From positions 24,695 to 88,694 of the forward strand of contig FMBT01000466.1 in the NCBI GenBank assembly GCA_900095095.1: DNA of 64,000 nt. The letters are read 5' to 3'. Within the stretch, counting starts at the first letter, position 1, and the number at the start of each line of letters is the position of its first letter. Shown piece by piece: positions 1 to 9,874 of the stretch. A model generated the notes under the pieces. The model did no database searches. It had not been told where the DNA came from and worked only from the letters and a program-made list of their open reading frames with translations. The stretch is from Fragilariopsis cylindrus CCMP1102. Its lineage: Eukaryota > Bacillariophyta > Bacillariophyceae > Bacillariales > Bacillariaceae. The translations under genes were made by a program, and so were the position numbers.

Positions 1-567
1 TCGAATCCTAATTCAGCGTTCAAAAATCCACAGGTAGTTTTACCCGCTTCGATGTTGTTTGGATTGATCCACTCAAACTCTTCGGGATCAATCTACGAAC
101 AGCAATGGCGAGCATTGGTGGTTGGTTGGTTGGTTGGTTGGTTGAATGGATGGTTGGATAATTATATGGTGGAAGTGAGTGAGCAGAGGGAGGGAATAAA
201 GAAAGAAAGGAAATTAGGTGAATTGTTAGCGAAAATTTGTGAACACCATAATATTTGATAATTCGCATGTCTTTTTTGTGTGAGTAGTGATCCTTACGTT
301 CTTGAAAACATCGAGAGATGCCGCTGGGGTGAATAAATCATCATTAGTAGGTGGATCCGTTGCCATTTCTAACTGTGCTAGATTTTGTTGTAAACGCGAC
401 AGTTGCGCATCATGATTTTCATCTGTTTCACTACTGTCTACCCTTTTATCAGGTTCGTCAGTGGTTAATTCTCTAGAGCTGGATAGTTTTCCGTTCACAG
501 AACTAACGAGGAGAAGCGGCAAAACAAATAATACCGATAATAACAAAGATTGAGAACGAAGTAGCAT
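1..567 (-). CDS. Secreted or membrane small protein, two exons, 3' end cut by window edge
   Basis: Exon 1 runs 567 to 298 and exon 2 from 92 to the window edge. The intron 297-93 starts GTAAGG and ends TTCGTAG, both at phase 0, and exon 2 stays open for 30 codons to the edge. The ATG at 567 is preferred because the longer open frame begins only with a TTG. Residues 1-27 form a classic signal peptide (MLLRSQSLLLSVLF...) ending near VNG. The following stretch is acidic and polar (residues 28-90). The C-terminal part is missing. I do not recognise the family. A role in the secretory pathway or cell surface is inferred from the leader only. Confidence 0.6.
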
Positions 568-1566
568 GTTTACGGTTGTTGTTATTTTTGTTTGATACAA
601 ATTAATGACTTAAAAAAAAATGGATGCTATCGTTAACTCAAAAAGTATCGTCGACAGCAATGAATTTTAAAGTGTTTATTCGTTTGGTGTTTTCTGTTCG
701 ATTTATTATTATATTATAGATATTTTTTTGGCGGATAGAAGTTTGAACAAGCACATATTTTGATACTGAAGTTTTTTTTGGGACCAACGTTGGGATTGAT
801 TCTCGAGGAAGCGGATTATCTCTATACCAGAGTATCTAAAAAATGTTTTTAATGTCCGTTCGCCCTAATAATCGATCAAGCGCGAAACTGGTAGCGCGAA
901 ATAGGAAAGAGAAGATTTGAAAAAGAAGATATAATTAAAAGCAAAAACGTCGTACTAGTAGTGCCGTGGCTCCTAGCAGGATTTCATTCATTTTACTCTA
1001 CGGTATTACTGTAATCGGAATTTTAGTTTTACGTACTGAAAAACAGGAAAAATAATTCAGCCCACCCGGCATGGAATTCTATTCCAATGAATCGATCGAT
1101 CCACAACTGGACCCATGCCAGTCCTAGAGGTCGAACCAATCGGCTCTAATATTGAATATACAGTATGTCCGAAATCGAGGGTCGAAATAAAAATGAACGA
1201 GAACTCATACTGTGTATGACATCATGGTGTCAAAATTCTGATTGTTCTTTGCTTTTGCTTTTGCTTTTTTCTTTCTCTTGACTTGACTTGGTAAATCGAA
1301 TGATCAATCGAATGAAGATTCAATCGAATCAATCGGTGAAGCAATTGTTTCAATAATGGTTGTGAATTCATTTGAATTTGAATATTCAAAGGCTTTGTTC
1401 CATCAGCCAGTAACAAGCATTGTATTTGCATTGTATTTACTGTAGTCTTCTCAGTTAGTATATGAAGTAGAGTATTCACTTCTTTCTTTCATCATTCATT
1501 CATATATCCTTCTTTATAAGAGACAAGAATATAAACACAGACAATAATCAAAAACAACAAAAATGC
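568..1566. other. Intergenic, no gene seen
   Basis: AT-rich spacer with stop codons in all frames. The largest frame (minus strand, about 1480-1222) starts with a non-ATG codon and reads through simple AAG/CAA repeats, so I do not accept it. No RNA gene was recognised. Confidence 0.5.
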
Positions 1567-1821
1567 ATGGATTACGAACAATTTATGTATTTAGCAAATA
1601 CGATGGTTGATGATGCCTTCAACAGCAACAACAACATCAATAATAATGAGAGAAGCAGTAGGAGACTACGACGACGAATAAATTATCGACTTAAATTTAT
1701 AAATGGGACATCTATGATATCAGTACAGACTCTGGTCTTGATGTACTTCTTCTCAAATTATAGAGAAGATTTCTTCATGTTGTTGTTCTTTATGATGCAG
1801 ATCTGCTTCTTTGAGTTATGA
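1567..1821 (+). CDS. Small hypothetical protein (84 aa)
   Basis: The ATG at 1567 follows an A/C-rich leader of the kind seen before other genes here. Residues 1-50 are polar, with an Asn run and an Arg-rich patch (RRLRRR). Residues 50-84 are hydrophobic and Phe/Met-rich, which could be a single C-terminal membrane segment. A second ATG four bases upstream is in another frame and closes after about 15 codons. There is no recognisable domain. It could be a genuine short gene or a chance frame. Confidence 0.3.
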   Translation: MDYEQFMYLANTMVDDAFNSNNNINNNERSSRRLRRRINYRLKFINGTSMISVQTLVLMYFFSNYREDFFMLLFFMMQICFFEL

Positions 1822-1946
1822 GTAAAACTGATAATTATTATTAATTACATCTTTTTCTCCAACGCAACCTCACTGTTTCCGACGATGACGACGGTGACGA
1901 AAGTTTCAATATACGACGACAAGACACGCATCACAGCACAGCACAA

Positions 1947-1981
<35 letters not shown>

Positions 1982-2622
1982 TATCACTTACATTTGTTAA
2001 GAGAATCTATGTGAGGTAAGATTTGTATTGTTGATTATGATTGTGGTTTTGAGTAACACTTAGTTTTTTCCCTTGTTTCCTTGAACGAGTTGTAAACTGT
2101 AGGAATGGAGTTGCAGTAGTAAAATTTATTTTACCTCACTAATACTCTGGAATGAATACACACACTATTAATTGGCAGCCTCCGCTGCGAAGGTACAATA
2201 ATTTGGCATTCGCCAAACCTTTATTTACATGCTTAAACACTCTACAGTCTATCTATTTAAAATACAACATTCCTTCGACCAACATTTTCTTCTTCTTCTA
2301 TTTTTATTCTAGTGCTGTAACAATGGTTTTCGGTTTTACGAACGGTTCGTTGACTTTCGTATTCCATCGCGCAGCGCTTTGATAAGAAAATTCCTTGTAA
2401 AACATCGTATCTTCATTTTTTAATTTACAAACTTGCATAGCGGCAAGATCACTCAAACGCGCGAACCTCTAAAAGACAACCGACGTGAAAAACCTAAAAG
2501 TTGCCCGTGCGTTCTTTCATACGCCTTGAACAAATTACATACACGTACGCCGAAAACACAAACAAACAGACAAAGTCACAATAACAGACAAACAACAAAG
2601 ACACAGCAAGTAAATACCAAAC
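1822..2622. other. Intergenic with CAG/CAA hexamer repeat
   Basis: Holds a (CAACAG)n-type run at about 1945-1982. The tail (2430-2622) is A/C-rich and probably the 5' UTR of the next gene. No coding frame is convincing. Confidence 0.5.
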
Positions 2623-3327
2623 ATGAGCAAATTCCACACCTGTCACGCCGCAATCAACAATTTGAGAAGATATTGCGAAATTCATTCAAAAGCAACACCA
2701 CGAGAAGAACTGCTAGCCTTCCATCATGCTGCTTACGACGAGAAGTTTGAAACATCAGTAAATGGAAAGAGGTTTAGTTACGAAGATGAACGAGCAAATA
2801 TACGTAAAAGGAGTGACGATTTTCCGGTAATGCAATGTTCTAACTTTGAAGCAGAAATTTTAGACCTTATAACGTTCCACTATACATATGATTTCCACGA
2901 AGACGGATTGCCAAAAGACACCTATAAAATACACGCAATGGCAACCGTCAATCCGAATAATGGAAAGATAATTTCAATGAAATATATGACAGGACAAGCA
3001 GTAGTTGAAATCTACCAATTCAACAAAAGGTTTCATCATGACATCATTGAAGACGAGAATCATGGTATACCTACAAGAAACTTATCTTCATCCACAAAAA
3101 CATCATCGATAACTAGTCATCTTAGAACAAATGACAAAAAAATAAGTAGAACAAATAATAAGCAAGAAAATCAAATTCATAAATTATCATCCTCAGCGCC
3201 TCCAGCACTCAACGATAAAAGTAGAACCACAATCATCTCACGTATTCGTAATAGAAGAATCAAATTCATTTCTCATATTTCTGAGCTCCTTTCAACGAAA
3301 TCGTTTGGGTCTACATCAAGTCAATAA
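2623..3327 (+). CDS. Hypothetical protein, possible NTF2/SnoaL-like N-terminal half
   Basis: A 234-aa single-exon frame from a clear ATG after a long CAA-rich leader. Residues 1-135 look globular: a helix-rich start, alternating charged and aromatic segments (FHYTYDF, VVEIYQF), and a length that would suit an alpha+beta cone fold of the NTF2-like type. That fold is only a guess. Residues 140-234 are Ser/Thr/Asn/Lys-rich and probably disordered, ending in STSSQ. No catalytic motif is visible. The frame is intact and has the composition of a real diatom gene. Confidence 0.55.
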   Translation: MSKFHTCHAAINNLRRYCEIHSKATPREELLAFHHAAYDEKFETSVNGKRFSYEDERANIRKRSDDFPVMQCSNFEAEILDLITFHYTYDFHEDGLPKDTYKIHAMATVNPNNGKIISMKYMTGQAVVEIYQFNKRFHHDIIEDENHGIPTRNLSSSTKTSSITSHLRTNDKKISRTNNKQENQIHKLSSSAPPALNDKSRTTIISRIRNRRIKFISHISELLSTKSFGSTSSQ

Positions 3328-3339
3328 CGCAATAAAGAC

Positions 3340-3556
3340 TTCTTCCGAGCCCCCCCCCCCCAAAAAAAATAAGGCAAATCTTCCGAGGCTTAATAAGCAG
3401 GAGGCGAACTTATGACATTCCCGACAGTTCCCTTTCTCGTCATGAATTGCTTCTTATTAAGTGAGTACTGGTTCAAGATATGTCATGTAGATCATTGTAA
3501 AATAAATATCTTTTATATAACTCAATACAAAATTTCACATTCTATATCATAATTAA
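3340..3556. other. Spacer with C10/A8 homopolymers
   Basis: Short 3' flanking stretch with a run of about ten C followed by eight A near 3351-3369. No gene seen. Confidence 0.5.
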
Positions 3557-3559
3557 TTG

Positions 3560-4265
3560 TACATCGTATCATCCTTATACCGTTCTAAGATTGATCCATC
3601 CAAAAACGACGCATACAATAGTTTCAGTATGAAAGATAGTAAACATTTGGTTCCACTGTATATTCAACAGCATCGAAATGGTCGCGATGCTGCATCAAAA
3701 TCATTGCCAGCACTAGAAAAAGTTGCATCATCTAAAAATTATGTAGAAGTTCGTGCACCCTTATTTTCAAATGAAGTGGAATCATTGTACGGCTTCAACA
3801 TGGAAGATGTACCATCGATTATGTTCAGTACTGCACAAGCTAAAGCACGTGCATGTAAGAATGGAAAAACACTTCAAAATCCTGGTGTATTAAATATAAT
3901 TACTTTATACGTCATACCATGGATGTCAGGTTATATACAGAAGAGATGATAGTTATGGGCGTAGCAAAGGTTCTACTGCCAGGAGTTGATCGTACTAATT
4001 ACTTTGTTGTTAATGCTGCACCGGAAGCAAAAGTTGATTCATAAATTGCTAAAGGATGTAAATCAGCATGCGCTTTGATTCAAGATGATGATAACATTTG
4101 GCATTTACCATAGATTGACTTATCTACTAATAAGCTTTTTGAAAGATGTCTGACTATCTTGTCTGGTGGTCTCAATTCTACCCAAAACATGCATACGGTA
4201 TACATACATTTTGATACGCGTACAGTACAGAGAAGAAAGAAGGAAGATATTTGCAAAGGTTGCAT
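3560..4265 (+). pseudogene. Decayed protein-coding relic of unknown family
   Basis: A protein-like frame without an ATG start runs 3560-3890 (contains GRDAASKSLPALEKVASS and NEVESLYGFNMEDV). Near 3892 the sense continues one base back, in the frame reading MDVRLYTEEMIVMGVAKV, PGVDRTNYFVVNAAPEA. It then meets an in-frame TAA (about 4042) and TAG (about 4111), with protein-like residues between and after (ACALIQDDDNIWHLP). One frameshift, two stops and no start make a pseudogene the simplest reading. The family is not recognised, and a transposon origin cannot be excluded. Confidence 0.4.
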
Positions 4266-4791
4266 TTAAATCTTACTAAGGAAGAGGTTTTTCGATGCAT
4301 TTTGATAGGTAAATATATGCAGTAGTAGAGTATAGACAATTATGAGACTATGTATGATTTTATCTAGTACTTTCTTAGCTAGTTGAAACGTGTCCTTTCC
4401 TTCTACCTCTAGAGTTTCGTAATATATTATGATATCTTCGAAAAGAAAGGCTTTCTTAAAACGATAGATCCGGAGAATAATTGTAGACATTCCAGTTGGT
4501 GGCACTTAAGTTTTCTTGAAGAACAGTGTTGTTGAAACCAGTAGGTCTCTCAATCAGGACATGACACTCCTGATGCTGACCATTGCTTACACCGGAACTG
4601 CACTTAGGCTTGTCTTTTGTGCATACCGGGAAGATCCAACACTTACATTTATCATTTGGTCCGCTCACACAATATTTTGTTGTCGGGGTGGTTCCTCTAT
4701 GACAATAGTATTCTCCAAATGGGTATATTTTTTCACAAGTTTCGTAGAGAGTGAGGTAAAGTCTAACGAAGTCTACACATGGAATACTGAT
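4266..4791 (-). pseudogene. Cysteine-rich coding relic, no start codon
   Basis: Read on the minus strand, an open frame from 4791 to about 4456 is Cys-rich (CEKIYPFGEYYCHRG, CKCWIFPVCTKDKPKC), suggesting an extracellular, disulfide-bonded module. It closes at a TAA just after SPDLSF. The sense appears to continue in a neighbouring frame (KKAFLFEDIIIYYETL, about 4450-4266) if one T is removed from a T run. No ATG or signal peptide is visible, so it is a fragment, an internal exon or a relic. It faces the relic just upstream. Family unknown. Confidence 0.3.
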
Positions 4792-4799
4792 TTAAAAGT

Positions 4800-5030
4800 A
4801 GTACTTCTAGCTAGTATCACCAGGTATTGTGCTGATGTAAATCATTCTTTATTGTTATTTTTCAAAGTAATATTATGCAAAATAAATAATATTAGAGTAT
4901 GGAAATTCATTATTATTCTATTTCGTGCAATGTGTAATTAAGCAAAGCAAATAGAAATAGAAATAGAAATAAGTCATCGTTGTGCAAGATCGAAAATGAG
5001 TATAAAATATTGTCTCGTCACTGTTGCAAA
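4800..5030. other. Spacer, no gene
   Basis: AT-rich with a short (GAAATA)n run near 4950-4970. Probably the 3' flanking region of the convergent minus-strand gene. Confidence 0.4.
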
Positions 5031-6854
5031 TTAGTAGTCATCTGATCCGTCATCTGATCCTTTCTCATGATAGTAGGGTCGTTTACAAGGCTCTCCCATT
5101 AGAAAATAATAGGGATTAAAAGTACTCGAATACATATCGACATAAATGTCTTCAACTGCCAGAATGATATCACCATCCGGAAACGGCTTCTTTTCTGATT
5201 CCTCGGTAGCGGCAACCTTTTGCTTCTTTTGCCTTTGTTGACCAGCAGTACCTTCATCGTTGTCTCCATGAGAACTTTGTACACCGTCTATCCAAAGTTT
5301 ACGATCTAGTCCAAGACCATTCGATTTAATATTATTTTCCGAGAACAAAATTTCAAATGAATCCCGTGATAGCATAGCCTGGACACTTGCCGAAGTAACG
5401 TCACCCTCTATGTCCTTTTGTTGTGCTTCCAATAACTTCAGGCTACTGGTTTGGGATTCCTTATTTCTTGTCCTTCTATCATCATAAAAAGATCGATACC
5501 CCACAGCAGCGTTGAAATTATTTGTTATTTTGTTGTTAGTAAGGTAGACTTTATGGTCCACGGATGGGTTCTTCTTCTCGTTCAACTGGTGAATTCTGCA
5601 TAATTCCAATACACTCAATGGAGGCGACGGTCGTTCTGTGTTTGCTATTTTCGTATTCATTGCACAGGTATTCGAGAAAGAACAGTTTCGGATATCCAGA
5701 ATCGATTTCGTAGTATACCAGTGCATGTATGGATCGTACAAGCACAAAACCGAACTACCGCAACCACCCGTAAAACGACAACCATTTAATACAACAGTTT
5801 CAGCACACTCCACAAGAATACCGGAAACAATACCTCTATTTAGTTTGGTCTTTCCTTCTCCGCATCTACCCTCTTTCGCATCGTTCATTTCCTGTAACTC
5901 CGTCCCCATATCAAGGATGCAGTTTTCCATAAACAGCTTCGCAGATTCAGACTCGATCTCCACTAATGGGTCGTCATCTTGAAGAATATAGTCGACGTAC
6001 CCATATTTGAGTGTAAGATTAGCGAAACGAATACAACCATCCTGTTTGATACGAATACCGCCGCATACCATCACAATAGTATTCTCCGGGGATAATTCAT
6101 CCAAAGAAATGATTTCCAGGCTCTTATCAATTTCAATTAAGTCATCACAAATCCAAAAGTCCTCATTTCTGATTTTTTTATCCCAATTTTCATTACGATC
6201 AATCATCGATCCACCAATGTATATCCGGTCACCAGATTCGGCCTTTTCTATGGCATGGATGATAGTACCGTGGGAATACACAATACCATATGTTTCGTAA
6301 TGGTACTTTGTTGGTGGTGACGGGGGTGCTATTTCAAAATCGTCCCAATTATCACTACTGTCTTTTTCACCATACTTGGCAGTTCCTTGAGCATCTTGAT
6401 CGGATGCGTTATCGTACACAACGTGTCCGATGCCTCCTTCTGCTTTGAATTTTTCCGAAGGATAAAAGTCTGTTGTTGTTGTTGTTATCATCGAATCATT
6501 GCCGTGTTTCAGCTTTAAATTCTCCTCCTGTATTGCCTCCAACTGGTGGTGATAATTTTGTTCTTTGAGTATTGTTTGCCATTGTTTGTCCACATCTCGG
6601 AGTTTTTGTTGATAATAGTTTTCTTTCGATTTTAAATTAGATTGTTGTTGGGATAAATTTTGAAGCTCTTTCCCGTATTCTAATTTCTGTTTTACGATTA
6701 TATCACGCGAAGAATCGGACGTTTGGAATCGTTGTGATTTCTGTTCTAATTCGTACAACTTATTTTGTTTCGAAAAGTTGTGAATCGTTTCATAATTCTT
6801 ATAATTCAAACATTCTTCAATTCTTTCAAGGCAGTACTGTTGGAGTCCTGTCAT
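5031..6854 (-). CDS. Coiled-coil / parallel beta-helix protein, probable BTB-type N-terminus
   Basis: 607 aa from the ATG at 6854. Residues 1-45 (LQQYCLERIEECLNYKNYET...) resemble the last helices of a BTB/BACK domain. Residues 50-125 are Gln/Glu/Lys-rich coiled coil. Residues about 185-500 show the repeating short strands and Asn/Gly/Cys turns of a right-handed parallel beta-helix (GDRIYIGGSM, LFMENCILDM, VVLNGCRFTGG, ILDIRNCSFS, VYLTNNKITNNF), as in FBXO11- or SHCBP1-type pectate-lyase folds. The tail is acidic. No enzyme active site is evident, so a protein-interaction scaffold is the likely role. The true 5' end probably lies upstream: coding sense continues to about 7190 across small lesions (see findings). 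Confidence 0.65.
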   Translation of the reverse strand: MTGLQQYCLERIEECLNYKNYETIHNFSKQNKLYELEQKSQRFQTSDSSRDIIVKQKLEYGKELQNLSQQQSNLKSKENYYQQKLRDVDKQWQTILKEQNYHHQLEAIQEENLKLKHGNDSMITTTTTDFYPSEKFKAEGGIGHVVYDNASDQDAQGTAKYGEKDSSDNWDDFEIAPPSPPTKYHYETYGIVYSHGTIIHAIEKAESGDRIYIGGSMIDRNENWDKKIRNEDFWICDDLIEIDKSLEIISLDELSPENTIVMVCGGIRIKQDGCIRFANLTLKYGYVDYILQDDDPLVEIESESAKLFMENCILDMGTELQEMNDAKEGRCGEGKTKLNRGIVSGILVECAETVVLNGCRFTGGCGSSVLCLYDPYMHWYTTKSILDIRNCSFSNTCAMNTKIANTERPSPPLSVLELCRIHQLNEKKNPSVDHKVYLTNNKITNNFNAAVGYRSFYDDRRTRNKESQTSSLKLLEAQQKDIEGDVTSASVQAMLSRDSFEILFSENNIKSNGLGLDRKLWIDGVQSSHGDNDEGTAGQQRQKKQKVAATEESEKKPFPDGDIILAVEDIYVDMYSSTFNPYYFLMGEPCKRPYYHEKGSDDGSDDY

Positions 6855-7190
6855 ATCTATACCCGTATCTGCAGCAACTTTTCAAAGTGCCAAGAAAGTC
6901 GACAACGTTACCACATCATCATCATCATTGTCGCTGATGTTCTTACTTTTCGCATGATTACTATTCGGATGGAAACATAATCGTCCAAAGTACATCCAAC
7001 TGATACACAATAACCATCAACAGATAAATTAGTCCCGGGAGCAGTACGAGAAATACGGCACCAATCGTTTGGTGTTTGTAGGTCTTTAAGAATACGGACG
7101 ACGTCAATCGTTAACAATCGACGGATGGCTACTGCAGCGACGACGACTGAGGTGGTGTTAAAGACAGCAGCAGCAGCTGCTGCAACTACA
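6855..7190 (-). pseudogene. Probable 5' coding part of the beta-helix gene, frame broken
   Basis: Immediately upstream of the 6854 ATG the same frame reads KVAADTGID, joining MTGLQQYC, a typical BTB-domain ending. It is preceded by an in-frame TGA and then VVTLSTFLAL. Further up, a protein-like frame (VVRILKDLQTPNDWCRI, SVDGYCVSVGCTLDDYVSIR) continues into NSNHAKSKN if one A is restored near 7005-7010. So coding sequence likely spans 6855-7190, interrupted by about two lesions. No ATG is seen at the far end, so an upstream exon may exist. It is either a broken gene or sequence error. Confidence 0.35.
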
Positions 7191-7360
7191 ACTATGGTAG
7201 CAGCAGTAATTTCACAAATAATGCATAATCATCAACAACGAAGCGAATAAGCGAAGTATAATAACAGCATATGTGATATCCTAAGAATACAACAATCAAA
7301 GCAAGATATATACTTCATCGCCACAAAATACGCAAATAGAAGCAATAAAAATGCTATTAT

Positions 7361-7395
<35 letters not shown>

Positions 7396-7538
7396 ACGCA
7401 CTTTTCTCTAAACAACAGCTGTGTGGTATGCAACTAGAGCTGGGGATATTCTAAAATCAATCAACTGCGATATAAAGTCTGTTAAAAGATATGCACGTTA
7501 TTTAGTAGGAAAAAATATGGTACAGTAGTTCGTTACTG
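7191..7538. other. Intergenic with long (AT)n microsatellite
   Basis: Contains an uninterrupted TA/AT run at about 7361-7393. No gene seen. Confidence 0.6.
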
Positions 7539-8846
7539 TTAGTTCAGTGTTTTTTGGGACGAACAGCAGTCTTTTTCACAAGGACTATTGTTTTCCATAT
7601 TCTTATTCTTGTTGTTGTAATTGTTGCTGTTGTTATTGCTGTTGTTGTTATTGTTGTTGTTGTCATCACGACCATGGATCACATCAAGAACCAATAGGAT
7701 ACGACCTTGATCTTTTGGTACATTTTGAGGTGACCGATGAAGGATTCCATAGCGACGACGACCAATAGAAGGAGAAGTATCTTCTTCCTTTGACCACTCA
7801 GACCAAGCATTACCAACAATCACAAGTGGTTGTCCGGTAGGAACTTGTTGAATTTGCACATGTGATCGTTCTATTAAAATATCCTTCCAATCTGGACGAT
7901 CATTCTCCTCCTGAACTTCATATTCTTTATCATTGTTACGAACACGTTGTAGGTAGCTTATAACATCGTCATCGTCATCATCTTTATCATTATTACCATC
8001 ATCATTAATAAAGTCACTACCAGGTCCAACCATTGATTGGATCCAACGAATAGGAACATAATCAGTATGCCAAGATGGGCATCTCGTTGCTGATTTACCA
8101 TGCATAATAGATACTTTAATTCTATAACCCATAATATTATTCAAATTTGATCGACAAATACTAACAAATGATTTCATACTGGATTCAATATTCAATAATC
8201 GAAAAGATGGGTAAAACTTATTAATAGTATTACTTAGATCAGTACTATTTCTTTCATCGTCATTATCGTAGTCGACGAACCATTCGTTCGTATTCATTTC
8301 GTCTACTACCATTTTAGCTACAGCAAGTAAATCGGTATCATCGTCGTTGCTATAATTGTTTTGTTTCCATTCCATTCTAATTTCCTCGCCGTAATCGCGG
8401 CTACTTATTCTATCCCATACAACCGGTGATAGTTTCGACCAAGCCTTGGGATTGATCGCATAATCGTTAGAGGATGGAAGCATCACCGAAGGATGTTGTC
8501 GTTCTTGTTGTGGTCCATGCGATGATGATGATGATAGTTCTGATTTTTGTACGACGAGCTCCATTTCCTCTTTCTCTTCGTCGGGAAACGTAGCTATCGC
8601 ATTACTAATAGTGCACAGCAACTGCTGCTGTGTATTTTTTGCTGGTATTCCATATAGCGGCTTGTCCATTGAAAATAATTTATTGCTACTACTGCTACTG
8701 CTACTACTGCGACGAGAAGATAATTCCTGCTGTGGTGTCGTTGTCGTCGTTGTCATCGTCGTCGTCTGCTGCGAAGAAGAAGTTGAAGAAAGTGATAGAC
8801 GTGCAAACAATGACGCTGTTGCGGTAGCGGATGTATCGACTTTCAT
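7539..8846 (-). CDS. DUF1826-domain protein
   Basis: 435 aa, single exon, ATG at 8846. Residues 1-60 are Ser/Thr/Gln low complexity, possibly a targeting leader plus linker. The conserved part (about 130-400) has the DUF1826 signature: CPSWHTDYVPIRWI followed by GPGSDF, a later VQIQQVPTGQPLVIVGNAW strand, then ILHRSPQ and RILLVLD. The His/Asp and His residues suggest a metal-binding cupin-like pocket. In bacteria the family often sits near zinc-regulated GTPases, but its biochemistry is unknown. A poly-Asp linker interrupts the domain (about 285-305) and a poly-Asn tail follows it. Both are typical diatom insertions. Confidence 0.75.
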   Translation of the reverse strand: MKVDTSATATASLFARLSLSSTSSSQQTTTMTTTTTTPQQELSSRRSSSSSSSSNKLFSMDKPLYGIPAKNTQQQLLCTISNAIATFPDEEKEEMELVVQKSELSSSSSHGPQQERQHPSVMLPSSNDYAINPKAWSKLSPVVWDRISSRDYGEEIRMEWKQNNYSNDDDTDLLAVAKMVVDEMNTNEWFVDYDNDDERNSTDLSNTINKFYPSFRLLNIESSMKSFVSICRSNLNNIMGYRIKVSIMHGKSATRCPSWHTDYVPIRWIQSMVGPGSDFINDDGNNDKDDDDDDVISYLQRVRNNDKEYEVQEENDRPDWKDILIERSHVQIQQVPTGQPLVIVGNAWSEWSKEEDTSPSIGRRRYGILHRSPQNVPKDQGRILLVLDVIHGRDDNNNNNNNSNNNSNNYNNKNKNMENNSPCEKDCCSSQKTLN

Positions 8847-9874
8847 TGTATTATTACTACTACTCCTATTACTATAACAGTACTATTATTATCGATGTTG
8901 CTGAAGAATCTGCTCCGCCGTCGTTAAATTGAGCCTTTCCTTAATTTTGATCAGCTACAACTTTTCGCCGTCAATCCTGTCCCATACATTGCAATTATTC
9001 TTTCCACTTTGGATATGGTAAGGCCTTTTAGAAGTTGTTGTAGGCTTTAAAATTCAAACCATCGCAAACGGCCTTTTTGCGGGTCACATCTGATTGATTC
9101 TTCGATCACACTTGATGGAAGGCAAACCTACAGACTTGATTCCGTACAAAAATACAATTCGAATTTCCGCGAATTCCCTTTCATGATCTATTTTCCTCTT
9201 TCCCCTTCTACTCCCTCATCGACGACTTGAATGAATCTACGGACCTATTATTAACTACTACTATTACTTGTGTTATTAACCACTATTTAATCTACATCTA
9301 ATCTACTATATTTGTTTTGTTACACTAAACCCAAGCTACGAGAATATTTTAAATAATACGTACTTTATTGTAAAATCATCGCCTCCCGGATTCTGATTAT
9401 TATATTTATATACATGTTCGATTGAAGTGTAACAGGTGGTCGACGCATGGATTGTTAGACAAACGCTATAACGTTTTGTTTTTGATAGAGTACCTGCGTT
9501 ACACCAGGAATGAATCGAAATAATAAATACTGCTATGGTCCAGTCAACCACAACCTACTTATACATGAGATTTAACATCAAGAGAAAAAACTACGATGAT
9601 ACCAAGAAATAAGAATTATCAATATAAAAATTATTTATAGTAAACCTAGCTAGGTGACTTTATTTCTTTAATTGTGTGGTTTGGCTATCTCTTTCATAAA
9701 TAGAGATGGGATAAGCATGTCACCGTGAGAAATGAGTTTCATTCGTGAGTGTAATAGATATTCTCTTTCATAAATCTGAGTTCCATCAAACATCCATTGC
9801 GCATATTTTTTTCCTTCATTCGCCTCGTCTGGCCTTGACGTATACTGTTGTTGTTTTGATTAGACAATCACTGT
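8847..9874. other. Intergenic, about 1 kb, no gene
   Basis: Divergent or terminal spacer between two minus-strand genes. The first 80 bases, with (TACTAT)n, are probably the leader of the DUF1826 gene. The rest shows stops in all frames. A minus-strand frame at 9336-9551 lacks convincing protein character. Confidence 0.5.
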
